This document shows, one piece after another, positions 36,263-48,680 of a stretch of DNA of 64,000 bases. How positions within the stretch are numbered: the stretch's first letter is position 1; each line of letters starts with the position of its first letter. A program made the position numbers and the translations under genes. The stretch lies in assembly GCA_020205615.1 (NCBI GenBank), contig CM035162.1, positions 42,212,464 through 42,276,463 on the forward strand, read 5' to 3'. This DNA comes from Panax quinquefolius. Taxonomy: Eukaryota > Streptophyta > Magnoliopsida > Apiales > Araliaceae. The notes under the pieces were generated by a model. The model worked only from the letters and a program-made list of their open reading frames with translations, searched no databases and was not told the DNA's origin.

Positions 36263-37488
36263 TGTTAGAGTTTATGCCCTAGAGGCCAATTATGTGATAT
36301 AATTGCTTAACGTTTTGATATTATATTTGATTGAATAAATAAATGATTTTATTATGATTTTATTTACTGCGTAATATAATTGTTAACATAATAAAATTCC
36401 TTAGAATAGTGATACAAATTATATAGTTTCAAGTATGTGACTTGAACATGAGATTATAATTACAATTAGTATCATTGTTCTTAAATGTCCCTAGTCGAGT
36501 ATCATTATTGATGGGACAACAATGATGCATTGAGACTAGTATGTGGAATAATTGATGACCAAATCTCATTGGTCATAAATATATGAGATATTAAGTCGAT
36601 GCATAGGTACATGTTAGAGAAACGATGTCTTGGGACGGACCCACCATGAGAATTCTATATGGAGCATTATGCGAAGTGTCATTAGCAATTCTCATAGTGA
36701 CAATGATGTAATGGTCCTCCGACCTGAAATTGCTATATTACTACACGAGAATTTATGTACTTTGATATCATTAAATGTCACCTTTAATAGGGTAGACTAT
36801 AAAGGTGATTATTGGGTTCATCATGAATCGTGTGAGAAATATGAGTGATCTAGATGGAATTTAACCATCTTATATATTATGGGTGATATCCATAGGCCTC
36901 TTGATTGAGTAGGACTATGAAATACATGGCCATGCTCAAATAGTGATTTGTTTCATATAGTCTACTCATTGATCAAGAAAACTCAGATTAAATTATGAAG
37001 AGTATGACACATTCCATGACTCGAGTTTAATCTAGGATATTAAGGTTAAGAGGATTAAATTACATTAAAACATTGGTCACAAAAAGGTTGCATCGAATCA
37101 TCGATCTTATTATTACTTGGGTAGCGTTGATGCATTACTAGATCAAGCTCACTTTGTTTATAATTTTATAATATGATTTTAAAATTATTGCCAACGTAAT
37201 AATAACCTATATAGTGGTCACACACAAAGAACGTTATTAAAAAGAGAATTAATTTAAATTGTAAGGATTTAAATATATCAATATGATTGATAGTATTTAA
37301 ATCATTTAATTTAAATTAAAAGGATGCTTTATATATGTATATATATTAATTAAGTAAGACTTAATTAAGATATAATATATATATATATACATACATATAA
37401 ATTCGGATTTTATTTTAATTAGATTAGGGTTTTGATTAATTCCGATTTATTGCTATATATATGATATATCAGCGTCTTTGGAAAGTTA
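36263..37488 (+). repeat. E 5' LTR, first part
   Basis: It starts TGTTAGAGTTTATGCCC, nearly identical to the 3' LTR at 52683. It is interrupted at 37488 by D and continues at 46765. Together the two parts give an LTR of about 1.55 kb. Confidence 0.9.
37484..37488 (+). other. Left target-site duplication of D (AGTTA)
   Basis: AGTTA occurs before the D LTR and again at 46760-46764 after it. Removing D restores the sequence 'ggaaagttaatcaaaa', which is found uninterrupted at 53882 in E's 3' LTR. Confidence 0.93.
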
Positions 37489-39369
37489 TGTTAGGTTTGT
37501 AATATTCATGTGTGCAATCAAATTGCATAAAAATGCGGAAGCGTGTAAAAATCAGAGTTTAAAGATTTACAAACCATATACCCGGATCACCCTTTATGCA
37601 TAATTATTAATTAAACGAAAAGATAAAGAATAAATCATACCCTTGAAGATCGAGCTTCCTCAGGTACAAGTTCACCTCCAAATCCTTTCGCGTTCAATCT
37701 TGAATCCACCGGGTTTGGTTCCTTCCTTTGATCAACGTTAGCCACCCAAATGTTTGGCCTCTAGAGGTGATCCACCAAGGAAGAATAAAATTCAAGAAGA
37801 TGGGTGTTATGGCTAACCCTAGTTTTCTATCTCTATAGAAAGGGCATACTCCCAACAACTTGGAATTATTACGTACTTTGTTAAAGTCAACAACCCATAC
37901 CACCCATAATAAGACTCCTCTTATTTATAGATGTGGGCAACCCACCTTAACAATTAAGGAATTGGGTTTTTAATTAATTGATTCTTTTAATTAATTAAGC
38001 TCCCTAATCTTATTAGGGATAATTAATTAAACTCTTTTAATTAATTTAACCTCCTAATCTTATTAGGAATAAATGAGAGTACTTATATTAAATTAATTCC
38101 TAAACTCTTTTAGAAATTAAAATAATAATAATTGTAATAATATTAATAAGACTCATCTTATTAATTTATATTTAATATTTCTAAAATATTAAATAATAAA
38201 TATTAAGTTATTTAATTTATTCTATCACCATAGATTAAATTAAATATACATAATATATTATTACGATTATGCCATTTACTTCTTAAATAATTATTCTTCC
38301 TTTTTATGGTGTGACCCTTTAGGTTCTCCATATTAAACCTAGGTTGTGAATAAATCAATTAGAACAATTCTAATCTTATTTAAATAAATAAATTAAATAA
38401 TTAATTTATTTAAATAAATAATATTTATTCTACAATAGGGATAAGCCTCCCTAGCGATCAACGACTTTTCGAGATAATATAGATTTCAACATTAATCATA
38501 AAAGAACCTTTGAGTAAATAGTTACCGTATAATTCAATCCTTCCACCATACAATGTCCCAATTAAATATAAGACATGGAATTCTTTGTCAAGTCTTATTT
38601 TATTTAATTATATGTATTTCGATCCTTAAATGCACAACTCAAATAATGCAAATTAGAAACTCCTTTCTAATTTCATTACGCTTACAACCAAGGACTCTTT
38701 GGGTTGTCATTTATCGAATCACATAGGACATTTCTCTTCTTTTATTAGAAGTGGTAGTTTCTTTATTGATCATACATTATCTCCATATACAACTTATTAT
38801 ACCCAAGCATACCCTTTGATATACCCTAAGGGTCTTAAGGAATAAGTCAAAGTATAACTCATCATACACAAGATACTATGATGATCTCAAGTCCAAGGAT
38901 CACTTGTACTACTATCACTACTGAGAATTATTGATGAAATGAATAAAACTCCATTAGGTATTCCTTAGCGAGCCACGTTCAAATTGAACTTATTCTCTAA
39001 TAAGCACCTACATACTTGCTTTAGTGTCTCCACACAAATGATCATGAGATCAATCATCCTCATCCAATGAGCAAGCAACGTATGTACCAATCTATCCGGA
39101 TTCACTAATCCCCAATTCAGTAATCCAATGATTGGGAACTATTTTAGTTTTAAGCTTTCTAAGAATTTAGATCTCATTAGAATGATCATCATCATTATTC
39201 TAAAAGCATTGCTTAAAACTATGGGTTTATCACATATTATAAAACAGCATCATGTAGATAATTAAAAGCCTTTATTAAATTAATACTTTTTATTAATAAA
39301 TGAATAAGATTGTTACAAAGTATATGCTTTATCATCAAACATGATTGGCTTGTGTGCATACTACTTTCA
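37489..39369 (-). repeat. D 3' LTR
   Basis: The minus-strand LTR runs from TGAAAGTAGTATGCACACAAG (39369) to ATTACAAACCTAACA (37489). TATTTATA at 37922-37929 is a TATA box (TATAAATA) on the minus strand. The LTR is preceded by the typical copia polypurine tract. ORF 37694-37903 recurs in the other LTR and is not taken as coding. Confidence 0.92.
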
Positions 39370-39384
39370 ATCTCCCACTTGCAC
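39370..39384 (-). other. D polypurine tract
   Basis: The minus-strand GTGCAAGTGGGAGAT abuts the LTR start; this is the classic plant copia tract (compare E at 52668-52682). Confidence 0.88.
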
Positions 39385-40560
39385 TAAAGCCAATCGTCAT
39401 GGTATCTTATACTCTTCTTCTTTAAGTGACGATTATCCTGCTGTTGGATAAGCTTTAGTTAATGGATATGTAATGTTGTTCTTTGAGAGTCCACTATCTC
39501 TATAGTGATTTCTCATCTTTCAATGATTCTAATAATCAAATGAAAATACCACAACACATGTTTAGATCCAAGATGAGATTTAGGAACTATTCCTAGTTCT
39601 GTAATGAACTTTTAATCCAAACAATCAACTTGCAGCTTCATTTATAGCTATATACTTTGTCTTTATCACTAAACCAAGTAACTCTTTCTTTGTTTGGAAC
39701 CTTTCAATTCAACGCACCACTATTCAAGGTAGCCCTTTACCTTAAAGTGGATTTTACATCGAAATCTTGGTGCATGCGAAAAACTTGAGTGCGTAAAGCC
39801 CTCTAGTTTTAATTAGGACCCACCATGTTTGTTCACATCCTTAGTGTCGGTTAAGAACTTTAAGATGTTTTTCACCGTCTTATAGTGATCTTCTCGTAAT
39901 ATGACCGATCAACATCGGGTCTCGTATATTTCATTGCATACATGATTGTCACTCACGCGACCTCTCTTTTCGAGGAGTTTGTGGGGACTATTAAGAGAGA
40001 TACACTCCATAGCTCATCGACATGAGACATCTCTTGAGTTTGCCATGCTAAACGACTTTAGCATCAAATGAATATACGTTCCTTGGGTTAAGTCGAGCAT
40101 CCTCTTAAATCTATCTATATAGATTTATATCCCCAATTAAGATACTCTTCCCAAATCATTCATGGAGGAATGTTTAGACAACTTTATCATTACTGATTGT
40201 AGCATTGGTATGTCATTCCTTATTCGTAGTATATCAACATATAATATTAGGAATGTCACGACGCTCCTACTGACCCTTTTGTACACACTAGAATTCTTAC
40301 CTTATCGTATATAACTACGGATCATCATCTTCATGATCGTACCTCATCATCATCATCCATGATGAATCCATACCTCCTAGGTATCTTGGTACTATTCGAT
40401 TTACAATTTGGTTTGTGGTACAATAGGAGTCTATCTCTGAGTTCCTCTTATTTGACTTATAGTGTTTTGTGGTTCTTGAACTTTTCAAGATCTATTATCC
40501 TCCCACTAGCCCTTTTAATGATAAACACCTTTATCTTAGAAGGCAGCGTGTTTCGTAACA
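39385..40560 (-). pseudogene. D pol: reverse transcriptase / RNase H remnant
   Basis: Minus-strand reading gives, with many breaks, the end of copia reverse transcriptase and the RNase H region. The catalytic neighbourhood near 40250-40210 reads LILYVDILRIRNDIP, so one Asp codon of the usual YVDD box is missing. SMNDLG follows near 40145, with decayed RNase H sequence below 40000. A terminal WIGFSASGR-like stretch near 39390 overlaps the polypurine tract. Most of the reverse transcriptase fingers region is absent or unrecognisable, so a deletion is likely. Confidence 0.72.
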
Positions 40561-41110
40561 AACACCTTTTGCTAAGTAGAATTATAGAACATATACCCTA
40601 AACTTACTTTAGGATGTCCCATAAATCGACACTTGTCAAATCTTGTCCCAAGCTTATCCTTTTGAAACCTTTTCACATAAGTTGGAACCCCTTATCTTAA
40701 CATACTTAAGATTAGGAATCCTCCCTGTCCATAACTTTTATGGAGTCTTGGTAGGATTTTGAGGTTACCATTTTCGTAGATATCTGACCATTTCTAGGAC
40801 ATTATCCCGGAAGGATCTTTGGAATGTCGGTAAAATCATTATGGACTGCACCATGTCCAACAAGGTACGATTTTTCATTTAGATACATCAATCAATTATT
40901 GCGTATCAGGATGTGTCCATTATGAGAAAACCATTTGAGATGATCTAGAAACTTATTGCACAAGTATTTATTCCTTGATCTAATCAAAGAATCTTAATAC
41001 TTTGTCAATTTGTTTCACTTCTGAATTCTTTGAACCTTTCAAATAATTCACACTTGTATTTTAGCAAATACACACATTCAACTCTTTGAATGATCATCTC
41101 CTTTTCTTAT
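40561..41110 (-). pseudogene. D pol: integrase remnant
   Basis: NRTLLDMVQSMM reads on the minus strand near 40890-40855, matching NRTLLDMVRSMM in E's integrase (near 50480). Below it is a WTGRIPNLKYVKI-like stretch corresponding to E's WTGKRPSMSFMKI. The first two catalytic Asp regions are not recognisable, so only the C-terminal half is left. Confidence 0.68.
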
Positions 41111-41400
41111 ACTAATTTGTTCAATATGCAAAATTATTTTCATGTAAGTCAAGTATACAAAATTTATTAAGTAATATTCCAGTTCTATACAAAACATTAT
41201 TATTATAAATAGAACAACAATTGTTCTTAATTATAATACCAAAGATTTCATTGTCCAACAATAAAATGGAAATAATGTTTTCAACGAGAACTAAAATACA
41301 ATAACAACTTATTGACTTAATAGATTTGCCCGTAGGCAGTGCTAAACTATAAGTTTCTATGGCTAATGTAGCAACCTTTGCTTCATTTTCCACACATAGG
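41111..41400 (-). pseudogene. D pol: protease end and pre-integrase segment
   Basis: ORF 41393-41121 reads SYSLALPTGKSIKS, NIISILLLDNE and IIIKNNCCSIYNNNVLY, ending GILLNKFCILDLHENN. This is the normal copia sequence between the protease active site and the integrase zinc finger (compare SFIIKNNRCLFYLND in E near 49820). The protease DTG itself is not seen. Confidence 0.78.
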
Positions 41401-41559
41401 ATTACTTATCTTTGTTTAGATTTCTACTTCTGCTTGGTCCATTCATAAATCTATATTTATGATAACCAAGGTCGGTATCCAATACCCAAGTAGAACCTTG
41501 ACTTAAAGAAAAATTTATTTCAATCATGAACAAAAACTGTATTGTAACCGAAACTTCAC

Positions 41560-42400
41560 TAAGCTTCTTTGGTTAGCCTCTGCAAGATGCTTCTCGCAGT
41601 TTCTTTCCAGTGTCCAGGCTTATTGCAGTGGAAGCAAACTCCTTTGCTATCCATATCAGTTTTGTTCTTATTATCCTTTGTTTACGCCTTTCTATTTACC
41701 TTCTTTGAATCGTTCTTCTTTTCAGAAGATCCTTTGGCCCCTACCAGTAAGACTTTATCTTTCTTGGTTGGAAAGTGACTCTCAACATTTTTCAATATGT
41801 TAAGCAAATCAACGAAGGCGATATCCAGCTTATTCATATGAAAATTCACAACAATTGTGAAAGGAGTCCAGGGAGTGAGTGCAAGATCAAATCTTGGCTC
41901 AACTCTCCATCCATGACAAAACTAGTTGTCTAATTGATCAATCAAATTGATTATGTTAAGAACTTTTTATGCATCTTTATAGTGTCATTGGCCATTCTAG
42001 ATCGGAAGAGCTCCTTAGATATGTCGATATCTATCGGGTCCTACTTTCCTCACCATCAACTACTTGATATGCGGGAATATAGTAGGAGCATCCATAGTTT
42101 CATCTTGTTTGAAGCTCATTACTCGTGGATCTGAGCATGATGCATTGAGCCAATGTGCATCATCTTGCCACTTTCTAAAAGTAGCAATGTCTTCCTCGGA
42201 GGCATTATGCGCAACCATTCGAGGATAGGCGTATTAAGGACATAAGATAGTTTTTCGACTATGAGAACTATTCTCAAATTCCTTAACCAATCCGTTTAAT
42301 TGATGGCCTCGATTAATTTAGCATCTAATATGCTTTGCGTTGATAGTAATTTTAGACATTGTAAAATTACGTAAATGAATTTGTAATTAACAACATTTTA
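41560..42400 (-). pseudogene. D gag with zinc knuckle
   Basis: On the minus strand the C-terminal part of copia gag can be read: FTIVVNFHMNKLDIAF (near 41860), LLNMLKNVESHFPTKK (near 41800) and the knuckle CFHCNKPGHWKETA (41640-41595). The CX2CX4H part is intact. The final Cys falls one base out of frame (ACTGCG), so a single-base change has broken the CCHC motif. The N-terminal part near 42370-42180 is heavily decayed. Confidence 0.78.
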
Positions 42401-42562
42401 ACATACATTCTTTTATTAATTACCAAAATAAATTAGGTCTTGTTTTAAATTGGTATCTCCCACTATTTTCTTCAAACTATATTACCCTCACTTATATAGT
42501 TCGGCAAAATCTAATTAAAGATTTGCTAGTGAGAATAAGGATCCCATTTCAAATGTATATAG

Positions 42563-42861
42563 CCTTGTGGTGACACAACAAACTATATATAAATAAATAG
42601 GTAGACAACTTTTGTCAATTACATCAACTATGCAACTCCTTTTCTTTTTGCCTCTTAGATTATTTTGATCAAGTGGTGGCACATCCGAATCAAAATTATC
42701 CAAGTTAAGCCCGACCTAGCACTCCATATATTCAAAAAAGAAAAATATCATCCTTGTGGTGACACAACAAAACAATATTGTTCAATTTTCTTTATAAGCA
42801 TCAAATGTGATAAATTAACATCTTAAATACTTAATACTTGCCTTGTGGTGACACAACAAAC
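42563..42861 (-). repeat. Three copies of a 20-base motif in D leader
   Basis: CTTGTGGTGACACAACAAA occurs at about 42564, 42753 and 42842, with different surroundings and irregular spacing (about 189 and 89 bp). The identical core amid diverged flanks makes chance unlikely. Confidence 0.85.
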
Positions 42862-43629
42862 TCATATTAAATATTTAATACTCTATTAATTTTATCATGC
42901 TAGAAAGCGACGTTCGATATTCCAAATATCTTTGAACGCTTGGGACTTAATATAAAATTATGAGGGTTTGTTATTAATTTGTCTCATCTTGTTTTTAGCT
43001 GCATTTACATATATATATAAAATACGCGTTATATTAATGAACATGCGAAGCATGTTTGCATAATATATAATATATATATAGTATAAGCATGCATATAGAA
43101 TACTATATTCTACCCGGATTGATTATGGACTTTTATTCTAGTTTGGTTCACTAGAGCCACCAAGTGAACCAAAAGGTCAAACCCTAGGGGTGCAAGAAAT
43201 AATATTTAAATATAACTATTACATTTAAACTAGGGCTCCATTACAAAGCGGGTCTTCACGCGCGCTCCTTACTCCTTTGATCTCCAATTTTTCAAAATTA
43301 ATTCTAAATATTCCTATTACAAAACTATTTAAAATAAATAGAAACCTTGATCGTGATCGAGGGAAGTACATAGGAGAGAGATAGAATTTACATTAAGAAA
43401 AAATTAGAAGGCAGTCTGTGAGACCCCATTTAATAAAACCCATACATTCATGCATCCAACTAAAATAAAATCCAATCATATTGGTCGATAGTCCATAATC
43501 AATCCCATTTATTATCATACACATCACCATATGCATCAATAAATAACATTCATCTCATGAATAATAAACATTTAATATATATATTGATATCATTTAATGG
43601 GCAAATTTTAGTTAGTATAAAATCTAATT

Positions 43630-44375
43630 TTGAATTAAAATAAACTCCTTTATTTCAATCCAAATTTAAATCAAAATAAAACTATTTTATTTTAATTTAT
43701 CCAATTTTGAATAAAATAAACTATTTTATTTTAATCAAAATTTTAATCAAAATAAACTCCTTTATTTTAATTAATTATGGAATCCAATTCCATATATAAA
43801 AAACTTTAATTAAAATAAACTCTTTTATTTTAATTAATTATGGAATCAATTCCATGTAAAAAAAAAAAATATTATTAAAGGAAACACGGATTTTCTTTCC
43901 TATTCACAAATAAACTCCTTTATTTTGAATAATATGAAATCTTATTTCATATCTAAATAAACTCCTTTATTTAAGGAAATTGGGATTCTCTTTCCTATTC
44001 ACAAATAAACTCTTTTATTTTGAATAATATGAAATCTTATTTCATATCTAAACAAACTCCTTTATTTAAGGAAAGATGGATTTACTTCCCTATTCATAAA
44101 TAAACTCCTTTATTTTAGGAAAAATAAAATCCAATTTCAACTCCAATTAGTTATCATGGAATCCAATTCCAACTCTAATTAGTTAGCATTAAATTCTAAT
44201 TTTAAAATTAAAATAAATCTTTTATTTTAATATTAAAATAAACCTTTTATTTTAAGATTAAAATAAACCTTTTTATTTTAATTATAAAATTATTAAAATT
44301 AAAATAAAACTTTATATTTTAATATTAAAATAAACCTTTTATTTTAAAATTAAAATAAACTTTTTATTTTAATTA
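43630..44375 (-). repeat. Array of ~16 short inverted-repeat units in D leader
   Basis: Variants of AAAATAAACTCCTTTATTTT recur about 16 times, usually every 30-60 bp. Each is an 8-base arm (AAAATAAA), a loop of about 4 bases (CTCC, CTAT, CCTT) and the complementary arm (TTTATTTT). Intervening sequence includes repeated 'ttatggaat(c)caattccat', itself partly palindromic. Confidence 0.85.
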
Positions 44376-44736
44376 TATAATAATTAAGAATATATATATA
44401 TATATTATTACCGTTAATATATATATATATATATAAATATATAATAACGTTAATTATATATATATATATATATATAAATACATGCTTGAAATCCGTGCAT
44501 CCCTTTCTTGAAAAAAAAAACACAAAAAAAAATTGCTTCGGTTTTCATTCCTTTAATTCCGTGAGTTCTTTGCCGAATTTTGTGCTGTTGATTTCCTTTT
44601 TAAAATGACAAGTCCGGTTTTGTTTTTCGATTTCCGTGCATGATAAAAAAAAATACAGCTGCCTTTTTCGTGAGGTTAAAACTGTTAATTCCTTACTATT
44701 ATAATTTAGCAGCCAAAAAAAAATGATTTCCTGCCG

Positions 44737-44771
<35 letters not shown>

Positions 44772-44862
44772 CATACAATAAAATTATGCCCAATTAAATT
44801 GTTCTAAACACATATCAATATACATATCAAATTAAAACAATTAATAATTCGCATAAAGGTTT

Positions 44863-44876
44863 GGCTTTGATGCCAC
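44863..44876 (-). other. D primer-binding site
   Basis: The minus strand reads GTGGCATCAAAGCC directly after the LTR end CTAACA. It resembles the initiator-tRNA-Met site TGGTATCAGAGCC with two substitutions. Confidence 0.75.
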
Positions 44877-46759
44877 TGTTAGGTTTGTAATATTCAGTAA
44901 TGCAATCAAATTGCATAAAAATGCGAAGCGTGTAAAATCGAGTTTAAAGATTTACAAACCATATACCCGGATCACCCTTTATGCATAATTATTAATTAAA
45001 GCGAAAAGATAAAGAATAAATCATACCCTTGAAGATCGAGCTTCCTCGGTGTACAAGTTCACCTCCAAATCCTTTCGCGTTTGATCTTGAATCCACCGGG
45101 TTTGGTTCCTTCCTTTGATCGGCGTTAGCCACCCAAATGTTTGGCCTCTAGAGGTGATCCACCGAGGAAGAATAAAATTCAAGAAGATGGGTGTTATGGC
45201 TAACCCTAGTTTTCTATCTCTATAGAAAGGCATACTCCCAACAACTTGGAATTATTACGTACTTTGTTAAAAGTCAACAACCCATACCACCCATAATAAG
45301 ACTCTCTCTTATTTATAGATGTGGGCAACCCACCTTAACAATTAAGGAATTGGGTTTTAATTAATTGATTCTTTTAATTAATTAAGCTCCCCTAATCTTA
45401 TTAGGGATAATTAATTAAACTCTTTTAATTAATTTAACCTCCCTAATCTTATTAGGAATAAATGAGAGTACTTATATTAAATTAATTCCTAAACTCTTTT
45501 AGAAATTAAAATAATAATAATTGTAATAATATTAATAAGACTCCTCTTATTAATTTATATTTAATATTTCTAAAATATTAAATAATAAATATTAAGTTAT
45601 TTAATTTATTCTATCACCATAGATTAAATTAAATATACATAACATATTATTACGATTATGCCATTTACTTCTTAAATAATTATTCTTCCTTTTATGGTGT
45701 GACCCTTTAGGTTCTCCATATTAAGCAGGTTGTGAATAAATCAATTAGAACAATTCTAATCTTATTTAAATAAATAAATTAAATAATTAATTTATTTAAA
45801 TAAATAATATTTATTCTACAATAGGGATAAGCCTCCTAGCGATCAACGACTTTTCGGATAATATAGATTTCAACATTAATCATAAAAGAACCTTTGAGTA
45901 AATAGTTACTGTACAATTCAATCCTTCCACCATACTGATGTCCCGATTAAATATAAGACATGGAATTCTTTGTCAAGTCTTATTTTATTTAATTATATGT
46001 ATTTCGATCCTTAAATGCACAACTCAAATAATGCAAATTAGAAACTCCTTTCTAATTTCATTACGCCTTGCTGCCGAGGACTCTTTGGGTTGTCATTTAT
46101 CGAATCACATAGGACATTCTCTTCTTTTATTAGAAGTGGTAGTTTCTTTATTGATCATACATTATCTCCATGTACAACTTATTATACCCAAGCATACCCT
46201 TTGATATACCCTAAGGGTCTTAAGGAATAAGTCAAAGTATAACTCATCATACACAAGATACTATGATGATCTCAAGTCCAAGGATCACTTGTCTACTACT
46301 ATCACTCTGAGAATTCCTATTGACAGCAAATAAAACTCCATTAGGTATTCCTTAGCGAGCCACGTTCGGTGAACTTATTCTCTAATAAGCACCTACATAC
46401 TTGCTTTAGTGTCTCCACACAAATGATCATGAGATCAATCATCCTCATCCAATGAAAGCAAACAACGTATGTACCAATCTATCCGGATTCACTAATCCCC
46501 AATTCAAGTAATCCAATGATTGGGAACTATTTTAGTTTTAAGCTTTCTAAGAATTTAGATCTCATTAGAATGATCATCATCATTATTCTAAAAGCATTGC
46601 TTAAAACTATGGGTTTATCACATATTATAAAAAGCGACATCATGTAGATAATTAAAAGCCTTTATTAAATTAATACTTTTTATTAATAAATGAATAAGAT
46701 TGTTACAAAGTATATGCTTTATCATCAAACATGATTGGCTTGTGTGCATACTACTTTCA
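44877..46759 (-). repeat. D 5' LTR
   Basis: This is the second D LTR, almost the same length as the first (1883 versus 1881 bp). A TATA box TATAAATA lies at 45310-45317 on the minus strand. Differences from the 3' LTR are clustered small replacements (for example near 44930, 45050, 46070, 46370), not scattered point changes. Confidence 0.92.
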
Positions 46760-46764
46760 AGTTA

Positions 46765-47089
46765 ATCAAAACAAAAACCCTAACCGCTCTTAGAGAGAGA
46801 CTAGAGAAAACAGTTCCGAAAATCCTCATCCTTGGTGGCTAATCTGCTTGATTCCTTCATCCGCAGATCGTAGGATGATTCGTGTGGAAGCGTTAGTGTG
46901 TGGATACCGTAGAGGCTTGATCCGTTTGAATTGCGTTGGAGATTCGACCGCATCGATTCTAGCTTTAACAATCGGTATAATTTCTAACCTCTGAATTAAT
47001 TGTTTTTCGCATGGATCCTGTTTTAGGGTTTCGAAAATTGCTTTAAAATTTTAATTTTCGCTGTGCGTTTTCTGTGCCGAAACCCAACA
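46765..47089 (+). repeat. E 5' LTR, second part
   Basis: It continues E's LTR after D, with AGTTA shared at the junction. It ends CGAAACCCAACA just before the primer-binding site. The corresponding last ~300 bp of the 3' LTR are missing at 53911. Confidence 0.87.
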
Positions 47090-47090
47090 G

Positions 47091-47102
47091 TGTTATCAGA
47101 GC
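47091..47102 (+). other. E primer-binding site
   Basis: TGTTATCAGAGC lies one base after the LTR end; it differs from the standard TGGTATCAGAGC initiator-tRNA-Met site at one position. Confidence 0.85.
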
Positions 47103-48680
47103 TACTTGCGAAACGATTAATTCAGATAACGTGTTTAATTGTTTTCGATATATATGATATGTGATGATACAATTTTATCGGTCTAAAATTGATTATATTG
47201 TTTTCGATATATATGATATATGATGGTATAATTTTACTGAACTGTTATTTGAGTATATGATATTCTGTAATCGACATATTCTGGTATTATGAATATCAGT
47301 AATAGATATGCATGTATATGATGTTCTGTTAATTGTATCTTATATGGCGTAATAATAACGATTATACAACTTATGTTTCTAATTGGATTAGAAGTATGCA
47401 GATTCGAGTTTAATATGATTAATTGAAGCTTGGACATATATGATATGTCTTAGGTGTATTATTATTATGACTATTTTGGTGGATTAAATATATGATTAAA
47501 GCTATTTGAGAGATTACGTATAAAAAAATTCTGCAATCTGATTGTAGTTCAAATTTTTTTCCGTGGGCTACTGTCGGACCACCGCGCTGGGAGAGACCCC
47601 CTCGACCCCCGTCAAATGGCGCAGCGATGGTCGTGTCCCCTATATGTTATATATTGTTTTCTTTAATTATATATAAATTGTTATGTGCTTATTGTGATAT
47701 GCATGGTGCCTGATTATGGCCTTTTGACCCATAGGTTAGTGGTTTTGGTTTTGAAATACGGCTTGCATGTCGTGCCTTTCTATAAATTCTAATGTAATAT
47801 TCTCTTCTCATCTAAATCCCCTCGAATGTAACTCGAGGTTTCTTTATGTCGTGTAATAATCTGTAATTGATGAAGATGTCAAGATGGAGAACACAATGGA
47901 AAGATGATGATGGAGAGGAGGCACATACTTGAGGAAGATCCAAGGAAGCTATTTATTTTAAGATCTTTTACCACCTTAGATTGACCTTCAATCTTTCATT
48001 AGCTTGAAAAGATTGACAGTGGATTGGGCCATAACTGTGACACATTTAATTTTGCACTTTATTTATGCTTGTATGCGATATGATATGATAAATAATGTGC
48101 ATGTTTAATAAGATTAAAATTGGTGAGATCTATTTTTTTAATAAAATCCCTCATTAAATTATTAAGTCTAAATCAGATGCCTTCCAATGAATAACACTCA
48201 TCAAGACCTTGATCAATAGATGTAGGTTTGCCAAAGCAAAGTACCCTATTTATCTAGGTAAGATGCGATAGGATAATTGTGATATCAATCATTAAAATTA
48301 TTGGGCTGAAACTTAACTAAGTTATCTCAATAGGATTGTGGACTTAGAGGCATAGAGTTTGGTAGGTACCATTAGATGGACTAGAAACAATTGTTGTTTA
48401 CCAAACTATCCAGGAGTTATATATGATATAATTGATAAAGGGTTGTCTACCTAAATAATTGTGTTTTAAGAGATTAGCCAAAGCTAACTTAAGGCATAAT
48501 GAAATATGGATCTTGGCTCACTAGAAAGATTTAATAGAAAATGCTTTCCGAATTAATGGTGAAGGCTATTAATTTGAATAAAATAGTGGGAGATATATTT
48601 TGAATGTACTATTATTAATTACATAATATCAACTCTGCAATTTGACTTATTATTTTTGCACTTATAAATTGTAGATATCA
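47103..48680 (+). other. E leader
   Basis: About 1.6 kb of AT-rich non-coding sequence. It contains repeated TATATGATAT segments (47150-47220, 47438) and one GC-rich patch at 47565-47640. Such GC-rich patches are common in copia leaders and may belong to packaging or dimerisation sequence; that role is inference. Confidence 0.6.

Larger units (their letters stand above)
42401..44862 (-). other. D leader: long AT-rich 5' region with repeats
   Basis: About 2.4 kb between the primer-binding site and gag without coding potential. It has three copies of a 21-base motif (42563-42861), a hairpin-repeat array (43630-44375), TA-rich runs (44390-44475) and a T-homopolymer of about 29 bases (44738-44766). 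Confidence 0.7.
37489..46759 (-). mobile_element. D: degenerate Ty1/copia element, minus strand
   Basis: Two LTRs of 1881 and 1883 bp flank a 5.5-kb interior with primer-binding site, long AT-rich leader, and remnants of gag, protease, integrase and reverse transcriptase/RNase H. The target duplication AGTTA and the empty site in E's 3' LTR prove the insertion. Coding is so damaged that no frame exceeds about 90 codons. It is the innermost and so the youngest identifiable insertion, meaning much of its decay may precede the jump or reflect sequence quality. Confidence 0.9.

Noticed and set aside
37694..37903. 69-codon ORF repeated at 45021-45233
   Set aside because: It is inside both D LTRs and is conserved only as an LTR duplicate.
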